Shown: positions 17,054-27,645, counted from the stretch's first letter. The stretch: 64,000 bases of DNA from an uncultured Clostridium sp. (GCA_947244325.1 CAMXJY010000006.1:53591-117590); one strand, 5' to 3'. Numbers and translations are program-made. Notes: generated by a model not told the origin, from the letters alone.

Positions 17054-19115
17054 TAAAAATTATTCAATACAAAATTTAAAAAAATCAAAAGGTGCATTAG
17101 CAATAATGCTTGTTATAATTCCAGTAATAACATTATTTTGTTTATATAATTATGATAATAGCATATTTGAAACACCTTATGAAGTAGCACCTTTAATAGT
17201 TGCAAATATTGTAGGAATGTTTGTAATTCCATTTATATTATCAAATGTTTTGTTAGGGTATGTATATAAAAGAAATAGTATAGATTTTGTAAATGCAATG
17301 CCAATAACTAGAAAGAAAATATATTTAAGTAATATGATAACTGGTATTATATATTTGATATTGTTACAGGTTATAAATTTTATAATATTGGCATTTTATT
17401 TACTTATAGTAGAAATAAGTTTTATATCAATGAAAATGCTAGTTGATAGTTTTATTATAATGACAGTTGCATATATTTTTATGTTTATTATTTCTAGTTT
17501 AGCATTAACAATTTCTGGAAATAAATTTATACAAATAGTTTTAGTTATGTTAATACTATTTTTGTTACCTTTTATAAGAGTTTTTAATTTAGGTGCAGGA
17601 TATAATATTCCAGTTGAAATTGATGCTTTTGAAGGAACAGCAAATTTTCAATATATAACAAAAACAACAATATTTACATTACCAATAAATATTTTTTATA
17701 CACTTATGGAAAAAGGTTCTATATATAGTTTAAATTCTATATTATATACATTAGTTATAGGATTGATTTATATTTTCTTAGGAGTAAAATTATTTGAAAG
17801 AAGAAAGATGGAAAATACAGGAAGCTCTTTTGAAAGTACAAAAATACATTTATTTGTAAAGCTATTAACACTATATCCAATGATAAGATTATTAGAATAT
17901 ATTCATAATAGCATAGATATTCCAGAACTAATTTTAATAATATTTTTAATATTCGTATATTATTTTATTTATGATTTAATAACAAGTAAAAAAGTAAAGC
18001 TAAAAATAACAATAATTAGTTTTATATGTTCAACTGTTGTTTTATATGGAGTAATAGTTGGATTAGATGCAATAAATAAAAATTTATTACATCCAATACA
18101 AGAAGTTAGTAAAGATGATATTGCACAAGTAGATTTAGATTTAGGAATGTTCTACAATTATGAAAGAAGAACAAAATTATCTGCAAATGTAGAAAATAGA
18201 GAAATAGTAGATTTTATTTTAGATAATTATAAAACAGATTATTTTTCAAATAATGGAGTTAGTATCGGATTAAAATTAAAACTTGAAAATGGTGATATAG
18301 TAGATGATTATGGATATATGTCAAGAGATGTATTTTGTGAACTACTAAAAAAATTAGGAGAAGAAAAGCAATATATTAAGAAATTAGCAGAAGAAAATAA
18401 AATAGAAGATGAGGTTATTATAAGATTAAATCAAACTAATAAATATAAAAAATTAAAATTAAATGATAGATTAGTTCAAACGATTAATGATAATATTGAA
18501 AAATATTTTGAAAACAAAATAAAAGCTCAATCTAATAATAAAAATTATTTAAAATATTATTCAAATAATTATATTACTATTTATAGATATAAAAATCATC
18601 AAAGACAAGTTTTAAGAATGGAATTAGATGATTTACCAGAATTAGAAAAAGAATATATGAAAATGATTAATGCAGAGGTAGAAAATACTATATTAGAATA
18701 TGAGAAAAATAGTTTTAAATATTCAGATAGTCAAAATTTTAGTATTATTAAAAAGAATACAGAAAATCAAAGTGAGTTTGGAATAAATGCAAGCAGTAAA
18801 GAAAAAGATGCTATATTAACATTTATAAAAGAAAATTGTAAAAATGAAGTTGATCCAGAAAAACCATATTATACTATATGTGATGACACTATAGATTTGG
18901 TATTTTATACTAATGAGGTAGAAAAGTTTGAAGAATTTCTAAAAAACAATATAGATACAAATAATTTTTATGATTTAAGTGATACTATTGAATTTAAAGA
19001 CCTAGAAAATATAAATTCAGAGAAAGCTGAAATTAACGAATTAGAAGATATAGATACAGAAAATGATGAAATAAAAAATCAAGAAACTGTAAATGCATTA
19101 GAAACATCTTTTTAG
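17031..19115 (+). CDS. ABC transporter membrane protein, ABC-2 like
   Basis: 694 residues from ATG 17031, 7 nt after GGAGGTG; an in-frame TTG two codons earlier is less likely. About six membrane helices occupy residues 20-260 plus one or two near 285-345, as in ABC-2 permeases (NAMPITRKKIYLSNMITG is the typical loop). After residue about 360 there is a 330-residue hydrophilic, Asn/Lys/Glu-rich extracytoplasmic or cytoplasmic domain without clear homology. It overlaps the ATPase gene by 23 nt and precedes the GntR gene by 15 bp. It probably forms an exporter or signalling complex with the ATPase. Confidence 0.85.
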   Translation: MNLTKWFSKNYSIQNLKKSKGALAIMLVIIPVITLFCLYNYDNSIFETPYEVAPLIVANIVGMFVIPFILSNVLLGYVYKRNSIDFVNAMPITRKKIYLSNMITGIIYLILLQVINFIILAFYLLIVEISFISMKMLVDSFIIMTVAYIFMFIISSLALTISGNKFIQIVLVMLILFLLPFIRVFNLGAGYNIPVEIDAFEGTANFQYITKTTIFTLPINIFYTLMEKGSIYSLNSILYTLVIGLIYIFLGVKLFERRKMENTGSSFESTKIHLFVKLLTLYPMIRLLEYIHNSIDIPELILIIFLIFVYYFIYDLITSKKVKLKITIISFICSTVVLYGVIVGLDAINKNLLHPIQEVSKDDIAQVDLDLGMFYNYERRTKLSANVENREIVDFILDNYKTDYFSNNGVSIGLKLKLENGDIVDDYGYMSRDVFCELLKKLGEEKQYIKKLAEENKIEDEVIIRLNQTNKYKKLKLNDRLVQTINDNIEKYFENKIKAQSNNKNYLKYYSNNYITIYRYKNHQRQVLRMELDDLPELEKEYMKMINAEVENTILEYEKNSFKYSDSQNFSIIKKNTENQSEFGINASSKEKDAILTFIKENCKNEVDPEKPYYTICDDTIDLVFYTNEVEKFEEFLKNNIDTNNFYDLSDTIEFKDLENINSEKAEINELEDIDTENDEIKNQETVNALETSF

Positions 19116-19130
19116 AAAGGAGGAATTGAT

Positions 19131-19484
19131 ATGATAAATTTAGACTACCAAAGTAGAAACCCTATATATGAACAAATTGTTCAAGAAATAGAAAGATATG
19201 TTGCTTTGGAAATTTTAAAGCCTGAACAGCAGATTCCTTCTATAAGAGATATGGCAATGCAACTTGGAATAAATCCAAACACAGTGAAAAAAGCATATAG
19301 CATATTAGAAAATAAAGGTGTAATCGTTACTCTATCAACAAAAGGAACTTTTATTAACAAAAAAACAGATACTGTACTAAAAAATACTATAGATAATAAA
19401 ATAAATAATATAAAAAAAGAGATAAAAGAGATTGAAAAATATGGGATTACTTTTGATGAAATTATAAAAAGAATACAAGAATAG
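19131..19484 (+). CDS. GntR family transcriptional regulator (YtrA subfamily)
   Basis: 117 residues. The winged-helix domain (residues about 10-75) shows YEQIVQEIERYVALEILKPE, IPSIRDMAMQLGINPNTVKK and AYSILENKGVI, followed by only a short C-terminal helical tail, the hallmark of the YtrA branch (no large effector domain). AAAGGAGG lies 8 nt before the ATG. As last gene of the ABC operon it most likely represses the operon at the palindrome 16022-16046. Confidence 0.92.
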   Translation: MINLDYQSRNPIYEQIVQEIERYVALEILKPEQQIPSIRDMAMQLGINPNTVKKAYSILENKGVIVTLSTKGTFINKKTDTVLKNTIDNKINNIKKEIKEIEKYGITFDEIIKRIQE

Positions 19485-19582
19485 TTGACAAAATATAATA
19501 AGCGTTCTATAATTTTTTAGAAAAAGAAATATTTATTCATGCATTGCGCTAAGCAAAGAGCCAAGACAGGAGGAAAAATAGC

Positions 19583-19813
19583 ATGGAAGTCGTTGTGAGA
19601 AAAATTGAAATTAGAGGTGAAAACGAGTACGTTGTAGAAACGAGAGGTGGGCTACCAATAGATAAGCAGTTAGACATATTGGTGGCAGCTTCATATAATT
19701 CGATTCTTACCTCATCAGAATTTGCTGAAAAAGAAGCTTTAGTAAGTCCTGAAAAAAGAGATGCAGTAGTTGAATTACGTAATGCTGTAGAGAAATATTT
19801 GAATGTTTCGTAA
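19583..19813 (+). CDS. Small hypothetical protein
   Basis: 76 residues. AGGAGG sits 9 nt before the ATG. Compact alpha/beta: MEVVVRKIEIRG, EYVVETRGGLPIDKQLDILV and a C-terminal helix AVVELRNAVEKYLNVS. No membrane segment. It is monocistronic with a large hairpin terminator right after. Slightly less AT-rich than neighbours, but it contains no CGG codon. I do not recognise a family. Confidence 0.65.
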   Translation: MEVVVRKIEIRGENEYVVETRGGLPIDKQLDILVAASYNSILTSSEFAEKEALVSPEKRDAVVELRNAVEKYLNVS

Positions 19814-19816
19814 TCC

Positions 19817-19872
19817 CATGCAAAAATGATAAAGCAAAAGCCAGCTGTTAGTAAGCGTGGCTTTTTTGCATG
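19817..19872 (+). terminator. Intrinsic terminator
   Basis: CATGCAAAAA ... TTTTTTGCATG outer stem with an inner AAAAGCCA-GC / GC-G-TGGCTTTT stem. Confidence 0.8.
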
Positions 19873-19975
19873 TTTGGAGCAAAGAAGTGGATATTTGTAA
19901 TAAGCTTTGTTTTTTTATTTTCATAATGTCCAAATTTGATTTCTTTGACTATTTATTCACTTTATTATTTTTTTA

Positions 19976-20004
19976 TTGCAAATTTTATGATAATTTTATA
20001 TAAT
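19976..20004 (+). promoter_or_regulatory. Sigma-A promoter of the TetR/acyl-CoA synthetase operon
   Basis: TTGCAA (19976-19981), 17-bp spacer, TATAAT (19999-20004). Confidence 0.85.
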
Positions 20005-20034
20005 GTGTATAAATTTTTAGATAGGTGAAATTTT

Positions 20035-20601
20035 ATGAATAAAACTAAAAGAAAAATATTTGAAACATCATTAAAACTTTTTTCAGAAAAAGGATATGAT
20101 GCAACTAGTATAGAGGAAATTACAGCTACTGTTGGCGTTGCTAAAGGTACTTTATATTATCATTTTAATAGTAAAGAAGAAATTTTTAACTTTTTAATAG
20201 AAGAAGGAATGAAACTTCTAATAAACAGTATAGAAATTAAAACTTCAAAATGTGATAATGTATTAGATAAAATTAAAGCAGTTTCTCTAATACAATTAAA
20301 AGCTGTTGCAAAATATGAAAATTTATTAACTATTGTACTTAGTCAAACTTGGGGAAATGAATCAAGAAATGTATTTTGTAAACAAAAAGTTATAGAATAT
20401 ATAGAAGTAGTACAAAGTATTGTACAAGAAGGTGTTGATAATGGAGATATTGTAAATTGTAATGCAGAAATATTGGCTTCTGAAATATTTTCATTAACTT
20501 GCTCAACTTTAATTTACAAAAGAAAAGCTGGATTAGAAAAGATAGATATTCATGACTTATATAATGAGTATGAAAAAACATTGTTTGATAAAATCATATA
20601 A
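20035..20601 (+). CDS. TetR/AcrR family transcriptional regulator
   Basis: 188 residues. The N-terminal helix-turn-helix (residues about 5-50) is RKIFETSLKLFSEKGYDATS, IEEITATVGVAKGTLYYHF, NSKEEIF, a clear TetR_N. The C-terminal helices form a ligand pocket and dimer interface with no obvious subfamily mark. It lies 15 bp before a long-chain acyl-CoA synthetase gene, in one operon, so it probably senses a fatty acid or acyl-CoA and controls that gene and itself. The weak AGGTG lies 7-8 nt before the ATG. Confidence 0.92.
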   Translation: MNKTKRKIFETSLKLFSEKGYDATSIEEITATVGVAKGTLYYHFNSKEEIFNFLIEEGMKLLINSIEIKTSKCDNVLDKIKAVSLIQLKAVAKYENLLTIVLSQTWGNESRNVFCKQKVIEYIEVVQSIVQEGVDNGDIVNCNAEILASEIFSLTCSTLIYKRKAGLEKIDIHDLYNEYEKTLFDKII

Positions 20602-20616
20602 AGGATGGAGTAAAAA

Positions 20617-22350
20617 ATGGGAGAGAGAATCTACAAAGGGTGCGAAAAAGTTTTTGAAGTAAAGAAATTTGAAAATTTAAAAGAAATGATAACAAATACT
20701 AAAAATGAATTTGGAAATGAAATAGCTTTTAAATTTAAAGAAGATAATTCAGAAAAGATAAATACAATGTCATATAATGAATATATTGATGAAATAAATG
20801 CTTTAGGAACAGCATTAATTAGTATAGGATTAAATGATAAAAGAATAGGAGTTATTTCTGAAAATAGATATGAATGGGAAGAAGCATATTTATCTATTAT
20901 TTGTGGTACAGGAGTTGTTGTTCCATTAGATAAAGCACTTCCAGAAAATGAAATTTTAAGCTTAGTAGAACGTTCAGAGATGGAAGCTATTTTTTATTCT
21001 TCAAAATATAATGAAGTAATGGAAAAAGCAAAAAAAGAAAAAATCGGAAATATAAAATTTTTCATATCAATGGATTTAGAAGAGAAAAAAGATGAAATAT
21101 ATTCACAAAAAGAATTAGTTAAACTTGGAAAAGATTTAATAAAAAATGGAGCAAGAAGTTTTTTAGATGCTAAAATTAATAATAATGAAATGGCATCAAT
21201 GCTATTTACATCAGGTACAACATCAAAATCAAAAGCCGTTATGCTATCACATGCAAATATATGTGCAAATATTTATGATATTGCATCTACATTTGATGTA
21301 ACCAAAGAAGATACATTTTTATCTTTCTTACCATTACATCATGTTTTTGAATGTACAGTTGGATTTTTATATCCGGTAAGTGCAGGAGCTTCAATAGGAT
21401 TTTGCAAAGGAATTAGACATATTGCAGAAAACTTAAAAGATTATCAAGCAAGTGCGATGATTGCAGTACCAGTTCTTTTTGATAATATGTATAAAAAAGT
21501 TTTACAATCAATTGAGAAAAAAGGAAAACTTGGAAAAGTAAAATTTGGAATAAAATTAAGTAAAGTAGCTAAAATTTTTGGAATGGATATAAGAAGGAAA
21601 TTATTTAAAGAAGTTTTAGATTCTTTAGGTGGTAAATTAAGATTATTTGTTGCAGGTGGAGCTGCATTTGATCCGGAAACAGAAAAAGGATTAAATGAAT
21701 TAGGAATTGAAACATATCAAGGATATGGTTTAACAGAAACTGCACCAGTTATTGCAGCAGAACATCCAACATGTAGAAAGTTAGGATCTATTGGAAAAAC
21801 ATTTCCAAGTTTAGAAACAAAAATTATAGAGCCAAATGAAATGGGAATAGGAGAACTTGCTGTTAAAGGACCAAGTGTTATGCTAGGTTATTATGGAATT
21901 AAAGATGATTCTTTATCAGAAGATGGATGGTTTTCAACTGGAGATTTAGCATATATTGATAAAGATGAATTTATATTTATAACAGGAAGAAAGAAAAGTG
22001 TGATTGTATTAAAAAATGGAAAGAATGTATATCCAGAAGAAATTGAAACATTAATAAATAAAATACCTGGAGTTAAGGAATCATTTGTATATGGAAAACC
22101 AGAAAAAGATGATCCTATTGATTTAAAAATTTGCACAAAAATAGTATATGACAAAGAAAAAATGAAAGAAGAATATAACCTAGATGACGAAGAAGAAATT
22201 AAAAAATTATTATGGAATAAAGTTAAAGAAATAAATAGAACAATGCCAACATATAAATATGTAAAAGAGATGATTTTAACAGAAGAAGAACTAATAAAAA
22301 CAACAACATTAAAAATTAAAAGATTTGAAGAAATAAAAACTGTTTTGTAG
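20617..22350 (+). CDS. AMP-dependent long-chain fatty acyl-CoA synthetase
   Basis: 577 residues, AMP-binding superfamily. Motifs: the P-loop-like MLFTSGTTSKSKAVMLSH (about residue 195), YQGYGLTETAPV (about 365), and GWFSTGDLAYIDKDEFIFIT with GRKKSVIVLKNGKNVYPEEI (about 430-475). The C-terminal catalytic Lys region is ...TTTLKIKRFEEI. It activates fatty acids with ATP and CoA, probably to incorporate exogenous fatty acids or for membrane turnover. AAAGGATGGAG precedes the ATG. It is cotranscribed with the TetR gene. Confidence 0.93.
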   Translation: MGERIYKGCEKVFEVKKFENLKEMITNTKNEFGNEIAFKFKEDNSEKINTMSYNEYIDEINALGTALISIGLNDKRIGVISENRYEWEEAYLSIICGTGVVVPLDKALPENEILSLVERSEMEAIFYSSKYNEVMEKAKKEKIGNIKFFISMDLEEKKDEIYSQKELVKLGKDLIKNGARSFLDAKINNNEMASMLFTSGTTSKSKAVMLSHANICANIYDIASTFDVTKEDTFLSFLPLHHVFECTVGFLYPVSAGASIGFCKGIRHIAENLKDYQASAMIAVPVLFDNMYKKVLQSIEKKGKLGKVKFGIKLSKVAKIFGMDIRRKLFKEVLDSLGGKLRLFVAGGAAFDPETEKGLNELGIETYQGYGLTETAPVIAAEHPTCRKLGSIGKTFPSLETKIIEPNEMGIGELAVKGPSVMLGYYGIKDDSLSEDGWFSTGDLAYIDKDEFIFITGRKKSVIVLKNGKNVYPEEIETLINKIPGVKESFVYGKPEKDDPIDLKICTKIVYDKEKMKEEYNLDDEEEIKKLLWNKVKEINRTMPTYKYVKEMILTEEELIKTTTLKIKRFEEIKTVL

Positions 22351-22451
22351 AAAAAAATCCCATAGTTTCAAGGGTTTGACAAAAAACGACGTAATATTAC
22401 AAGAATATGGCAATTGTTACAAAAATGTAATAAAAAAAGTCAAAAAAGGAC

Positions 22452-22480
22452 TTGTAGTTTTACGGAAAAGAGGATATAAT
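22452..22480 (+). promoter_or_regulatory. Sigma-A promoter
   Basis: TTGTAG (22452-22457), 17-bp spacer, TATAAT (22475-22480), ahead of the gene at 22525. Confidence 0.75.
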
Positions 22481-22524
22481 TATTTTAGTATTTAATTAGA
22501 TTGATACGAAGGAGGTAGTTTACA

Positions 22525-23490
22525 ATGTCATTTTTTCATAAATCAGGCATAGTAAACGTGAAGATGGTGATCACGGAAGAAAAGATATTATCAAATATTG
22601 ACAAAGTTCAAAAATTAATTAATCCAAACAGCAAAAAACAAATAGTTGAGTTGGAAGACGATTCTTACTTTAAAGATTTAGTAGAATCAATAAAAACATA
22701 TTTATTAGAATATCCTAATAAAAAGAATTTTCCAAAGAGTGTTTATAAAGCATCATATGATTTAGTAGAATATGCAACAAATCAATTTGAAGAAAACACT
22801 AAAAAAATTGAAGAATTAATTAGACAAAGAGAAAAAAATATAAAATTAGCAAGCGTATTAAGAGATGCTACAGCAGCTGTTAAAGGAAAAGCTAAAAATT
22901 GGAAAGAAATAGTAAAGAAAATAGAATCAAAATATCCAGCAGATGTAGCAGAAGCTTTAACAATTATTGGAAAAGCAAAAGACAAAGAATCAGAAGAATG
23001 CGCAGATGCAGTTAAATTAATAGATGCAAAAATAAATAACTTAGAATCAAATTTACATATTGAAATTGATATTGAAAGAATTGAAGATAGATCAAAAGCT
23101 TTAAGTTACATAGGAATTGAAATAGCAGAAGCATTAAAATACATACCAGCTCCAGTTGAAGAAGAAGGAGAAGTAACAGAGCAAATGGCTGCAGAAGCAG
23201 AAGTTGGAACTGAAGTCGTAGGGGAAGAAGCAGAAGGTGTAGCAGGAAATGTTGCAGCAGCATCAGTAGAGGGAGTAGATGTAACATCAGGAATTGGTGT
23301 AGAAGAAGTTACTGGTCAAACAGCAGAAGCAGATGATTTAGATACTTTCTTTGAAGAAACTAGATTTGAAGCTAAACCATCATTATGGCAAAGATTTAAA
23401 AATAGTAAATTTGTTAAAACAATTAGATATGTAATGCAAATAAAAGTTGTTTTAGATTATCCAGCATTACCAGAAGGTAAAGATAATTAA
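22525..23490 (+). CDS. Hypothetical cytoplasmic protein with helical core and acidic linker
   Basis: 321 residues; GGAGG lies 9 nt before ATG 22525, and an in-frame ATG 13 codons on is an alternative without a site. Residues about 15-200 are predicted all-helical and charged (VYKASYDLVEYATNQFEENT, KKIEELIRQREKNIKLASVL). Residues about 205-275 are an Ala/Glu/Val/Gly-rich low-complexity linker. The C-terminal 45 residues are basic (LWQRFKNSKFVKTIRYVMQI). No signal peptide or membrane helix. It is monocistronic with its own promoter and terminator. Family not recognised; the layout recalls cytoskeletal or scaffold proteins, but this is speculation. Confidence 0.75.
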   Translation: MSFFHKSGIVNVKMVITEEKILSNIDKVQKLINPNSKKQIVELEDDSYFKDLVESIKTYLLEYPNKKNFPKSVYKASYDLVEYATNQFEENTKKIEELIRQREKNIKLASVLRDATAAVKGKAKNWKEIVKKIESKYPADVAEALTIIGKAKDKESEECADAVKLIDAKINNLESNLHIEIDIERIEDRSKALSYIGIEIAEALKYIPAPVEEEGEVTEQMAAEAEVGTEVVGEEAEGVAGNVAAASVEGVDVTSGIGVEEVTGQTAEADDLDTFFEETRFEAKPSLWQRFKNSKFVKTIRYVMQIKVVLDYPALPEGKDN

Positions 23491-23516
23491 TTAGAAATTT
23501 AATAAAATAAAGAAAG

Positions 23517-23557
23517 GGCCACTTAGGCGAGTTAATCGCTTAAGTGGCTATTGCTTT
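23517..23557 (+). terminator. Intrinsic terminator
   Basis: GCCACTTAGGCGA ... TCGCTTAAGTGGC stem, then TATTGCTTTT. Confidence 0.7.
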
Positions 23558-23558
23558 T

Positions 23559-23611
23559 CATTTTATATGAAAGTGCTTCGCATTTCCTATAAAATAAAGC
23601 CTTCGGCAAAT
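23559..23611 (+). repeat. Family 1 dispersed palindromic repeat
   Basis: CATTTTATATGAAAGTGCT, TCGCATTTCC, TATAAAATAAAGCCTTCGGC. Confidence 0.7.
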
Positions 23612-23631
23612 TTGTTGCAATAATGCAAATA

Positions 23632-23829
23632 CTATTTTTTCTGTTTTCTCGCCTTTATTATGTTGGAAGTTTTTGGACTTATACAATAAGATTCTCCAAC
23701 TTTGGCTCCGTTGTAAATAGATACTAATGAATTACCCGAATATGCCCGAATACTTTTGCCATCAAAAAAGGCGTTAAAGGAATCGGTTATGCAAAAATGC
23801 ATATCAGGTGAGGTTAAAAATACTTGCAT
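23632..23829 (-). CDS. Small hypothetical protein, codon use unlike native genes
   Basis: 65 residues, MQVFLTSPDMHF to a basic end KARKQKK. AAAGGAG lies 5 nt before the ATG, and a consensus promoter is about 140 bp upstream, so expression is plausible. Strand-rich with several Ser/Gly turns (IRAYSGNSLVSIYNGAKVG). It contains an in-frame CGG (in SIRAYS), a codon otherwise only seen in the GC-richer ORFs of this window, and the +1 frame after it closes quickly, so here CGG must be Arg if the gene is real. Acquisition from another genome is likely. No family recognised. Confidence 0.55.
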   Translation of the reverse strand: MQVFLTSPDMHFCITDSFNAFFDGKSIRAYSGNSLVSIYNGAKVGESYCISPKTSNIIKARKQKK

Positions 23830-23965
23830 TTCTACTCCTTTCTTGATTTATAGCATTGCTATAAATACCCAGTAAATATGTTATAGTTTTTTCTGGGATT
23901 TTTGGTTGAATTATTATGCCTTAATTGAGTATAACCATAGGCAGTAATAATATATTAACTTGAAT

Positions 23966-23994
23966 ATTATATCACAGATTGATAAAATCTGCAA
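23966..23994 (-). promoter_or_regulatory. Sigma-A promoter for the 65-residue gene
   Basis: Minus strand TTGCAG (23989-23994), 17-bp spacer, TATAAT (23966-23971). The leader of about 130 nt holds CCCAG/CTGGG pairing and the palindrome ATTTATAGCAATGCTATAAAT just before the ribosome binding site (core TAGCA/TGCTA). Confidence 0.65.
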
Positions 23995-24079
23995 TTAGAA
24001 GTGGGAGAGAGTTTTAGACACAGTTGCCTAAGTTATTAATTTAGACAAAACCTGTGTCCTTTTGTCTTAAGCGCATCTA

Positions 24080-24108
24080 TTGATTTTTAAACGAAAATGA
24101 AGTATAAT
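24080..24108 (+). promoter_or_regulatory. Sigma-A promoter of trpS
   Basis: TTGATT (24080-24085), 17-bp spacer, TATAAT (24103-24108). No T-box leader is present between this promoter and trpS. Confidence 0.75.
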
Positions 24109-24149
24109 AGTAGTGCTTTAAATTAACTTAAGATTAAGTGAGGGATAAT

Positions 24150-25166
24150 ATGGAAAATAGAAAAAAAATATTAACTGGTGATAGACCAACAGGAAAATTA
24201 CATATAGGGCATTATTTTGGATCTTTAAAAACAAGAATAGAACTACAAGAAAGTGGTAAATATGATCCATACATATTAATAGCTGATGTTCAAGCTTTAA
24301 CAGATAATTTTAATAACCCAGAAAAAGTTAGAAAAAATGTTAGAGAAGTAGCTATGGATTATTTATCAGTAGGAATTGATCCAGAAAAAACAACAATATA
24401 TATTCAATCAATGATACCAGAAGTTGCAGAACTTACAGTATTTTATTCTAATTTAGTAACAATAGCTAGACTTCAAAGAAATCCAACAGTAAAAACAGAA
24501 ATAGCACAAAAAAAAGAGATATTTGGAGAAAGTGTAACATATGGATTTTTGGGATATCCAGTAAGTCAAGCAGCAGATATAACAGCATTTGAAGGAGAAC
24601 TTGTACCAGTAGGAGAAGACCAATTACCACTTATAGAACAATGTAAAGAAATAGTAAGAAAATTTAATAGTATATATGGAGAAATTCTAAAAGAACCAGA
24701 AGCAGTTTTATCTAGTTCAAAAAGAATAAAAGGATTAGATGGAAATGAAAAGATGGGAAAATCTTTAGGAAATGCTATTTATTTATCTGATAGTGAAGAA
24801 GAAATAACTAAAAAAGTTATGAGTGCAGTTACAGATCCTAATAGAATAAAAAAAGATGATTTAGGAAATCCAGATGTTTGTATGGTTGCATATTATCATA
24901 ATTTATTCTCAAGTGAAGAAGCATGTAAAAACGCATGTAGTGAATGTAAATTAGGTCAAAGAGGATGTGTAGCTTGTAAAAAAGAATTAGCAAATAACAT
25001 CATAGAATTTTTAAGACCAATTAGAGAAAAAAGAAAATATTATGAAGAACATATTGAAGAAGTAGATGAAATCTTAAGAAAAGGTACAGAAAAAGCAAGA
25101 AAAACAGCTAAAGAAACTATGAAAAAAGTAAAAGAAGCAATGATGCTTAATTATTTTGAGGATTAG
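24150..25166 (+). CDS. trpS: Tryptophanyl-tRNA synthetase
   Basis: 338 residues from ATG 24150, 5 nt after GAGGG. Class I synthetase charging tRNA-Trp. The HIGH-like motif is TGKLHIGHYFGSL (about residue 17) and the KMSKS-like loop is EKMGKSLGNAI (about 200). Between about residues 245 and 270 there is a cysteine cluster, ACSECKLGQRGCVACKKE (C-x2-C-x6-C-x2-C), like that of the TrpRS group reported to bind an iron-sulfur cluster (Thermotoga). Transcribed alone from its own promoter; the cupin gene follows 55 bp later. Confidence 0.96.
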   Translation: MENRKKILTGDRPTGKLHIGHYFGSLKTRIELQESGKYDPYILIADVQALTDNFNNPEKVRKNVREVAMDYLSVGIDPEKTTIYIQSMIPEVAELTVFYSNLVTIARLQRNPTVKTEIAQKKEIFGESVTYGFLGYPVSQAADITAFEGELVPVGEDQLPLIEQCKEIVRKFNSIYGEILKEPEAVLSSSKRIKGLDGNEKMGKSLGNAIYLSDSEEEITKKVMSAVTDPNRIKKDDLGNPDVCMVAYYHNLFSSEEACKNACSECKLGQRGCVACKKELANNIIEFLRPIREKRKYYEEHIEEVDEILRKGTEKARKTAKETMKKVKEAMMLNYFED

Positions 25167-25221
25167 ATTTTTGAAAATAGTTAATAAAGTATAGAAAACT
25201 AATATAAGTAAGGAAATTAAA

Positions 25222-25575
25222 ATGAATAATTATATAAAAAGAATACCAGAAGAACCAAGTTTTAAAAGAGAAGGCTTTGATGGATATATAGTAGATTTAG
25301 ATAATGAAAATGTAAGCATAACGTATGAATATGTTTATAAAGGACATGATAAATATTGTACAAATACAAAAATTACACATATATATTATTGTTTATCAGG
25401 AGAAGGAAAATTTAAGATTAAAGATGATATATATGAAGTAAAAAAAGGTGATATTATAGAAATTCCACCTAGTACAAAATTTATTTTTGCAGGTGAAATG
25501 GAATTGTTGTTAATAATGAATCCACAGTTTACTCGTGAAGGAGAAATAGTAGGAGAAGATAACGATTTATATTAA
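25222..25575 (+). CDS. Cupin domain protein
   Basis: 117 residues. Single-domain cupin barrel: the conserved pieces THIYYCLSGEGKFKIKDDIY, VKKGDIIEIPPSTKFIF and LLLIMNPQF are visible. Metal ligands are incomplete compared with G(X)5HXH cupins (THIYY keeps one His), so metal binding is doubtful. AAGGAAA lies 6 nt before the ATG. It lies between trpS and obgE and may be cotranscribed with trpS. Substrate unknown. Confidence 0.8.
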   Translation: MNNYIKRIPEEPSFKREGFDGYIVDLDNENVSITYEYVYKGHDKYCTNTKITHIYYCLSGEGKFKIKDDIYEVKKGDIIEIPPSTKFIFAGEMELLLIMNPQFTREGEIVGEDNDLY

Positions 25576-25671
25576 ATTTTACAGTAGCAAAAATAATAAA
25601 TTATTTAAAAATTTTATGATATTTAATTTGTATATTGATTATAGGTTTATAGATAACCTTAAAAAATCTAA

Positions 25672-26970
<1,299 letters not shown>

Positions 26971-27037
26971 TTAATATATAAATATAGTAAAGCTTTTTAA
27001 GAAAAATTCATATTATACTTCTATAGGGAGGTGTAAT

Positions 27038-27556
27038 ATGAATTTTGAGGTTTTATACAACAATTTTAACGAAATAGAAAACGATCCATATCCTAAAATC
27101 GAAAATATAAAACAAGATTATCGATTCGGAAAAATGCTATATGATTCATATGCTGGATCTTATGGAGAATTAACAGCTATAACTCAGTATGTATATGAAA
27201 ATATTACTAATGAAGAAAATAAGGAATTAAGAAATGTTTTAATGAGAGTTGCAATGGATGAAATGCATCATTTAAAAATATTAGGAGATTTATTAGTTGA
27301 ACTTGGTTTTATTCCATATTATATGGGAAGCAGGAATAATAAATGGTGTTCAGATAGAGTAAAATATAAATTTAATTCTGTAGAGGAAATGATGAAATAT
27401 AATATACAAACTGAAAAAATAGCAATAAAAGAATATGAAAGATTAATACAAAATACAGAAGATAAATGTATAAAAGATGTATTATCAAGAATTATTAAAG
27501 ATGAAGAAAACCATATAAGAATATTTAAAGCAATGTGTGAACTAGAAGAAAAATAA
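27038..27556 (+). CDS. Ferritin-like domain protein (rubrerythrin/CotJC-like)
   Basis: 172 residues, predicted four-helix bundle. Carboxylate/His diiron ligands fit the motifs GELTAITQYVYE (helix 1), AMDEMHHLKILGD (helix 2), TEKIAIKEYERLI (helix 3) and IKDEENHIRIFKAM (helix 4), giving two E-x2-H pairs. No rubredoxin-type Cys4 tail. A role in peroxide detoxification or iron handling is typical; spore-coat manganese catalase-like proteins are an alternative. AGGGAGG lies 6 nt before the ATG. It is monocistronic before lexA. Confidence 0.82.
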   Translation: MNFEVLYNNFNEIENDPYPKIENIKQDYRFGKMLYDSYAGSYGELTAITQYVYENITNEENKELRNVLMRVAMDEMHHLKILGDLLVELGFIPYYMGSRNNKWCSDRVKYKFNSVEEMMKYNIQTEKIAIKEYERLIQNTEDKCIKDVLSRIIKDEENHIRIFKAMCELEEK

Positions 27557-27565
27557 AACTTTTGT

Positions 27566-27594
27566 TTGACAAATCAAATGTTTTGTGATAAGAT
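27566..27594 (+). promoter_or_regulatory. Sigma-A promoter of lexA
   Basis: TTGACA (27566-27571), 17-bp spacer, TAAGAT (27589-27594). I did not find a clear GAAC-N4-GTTC LexA box here; autoregulation cannot be shown. Confidence 0.7.
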
Positions 27595-27645
27595 TTTCCT
27601 ATCAAAAAAAGAGAGATTTATGTAGAAAGGATTATGGGGTGTAAA

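Noticed and set aside
22352..22380. Terminator after the acyl-CoA synthetase gene
   Set aside because: The AAATCCC/GGGTTT stem is short and lacks a proper T run, so it was not listed.
24009..24066. T-box or riboswitch upstream of trpS
   Set aside because: A short ACACAG/CTGTGT hairpin exists but it lies upstream of the trpS promoter, and no T-box sequence or anti-terminator was found.
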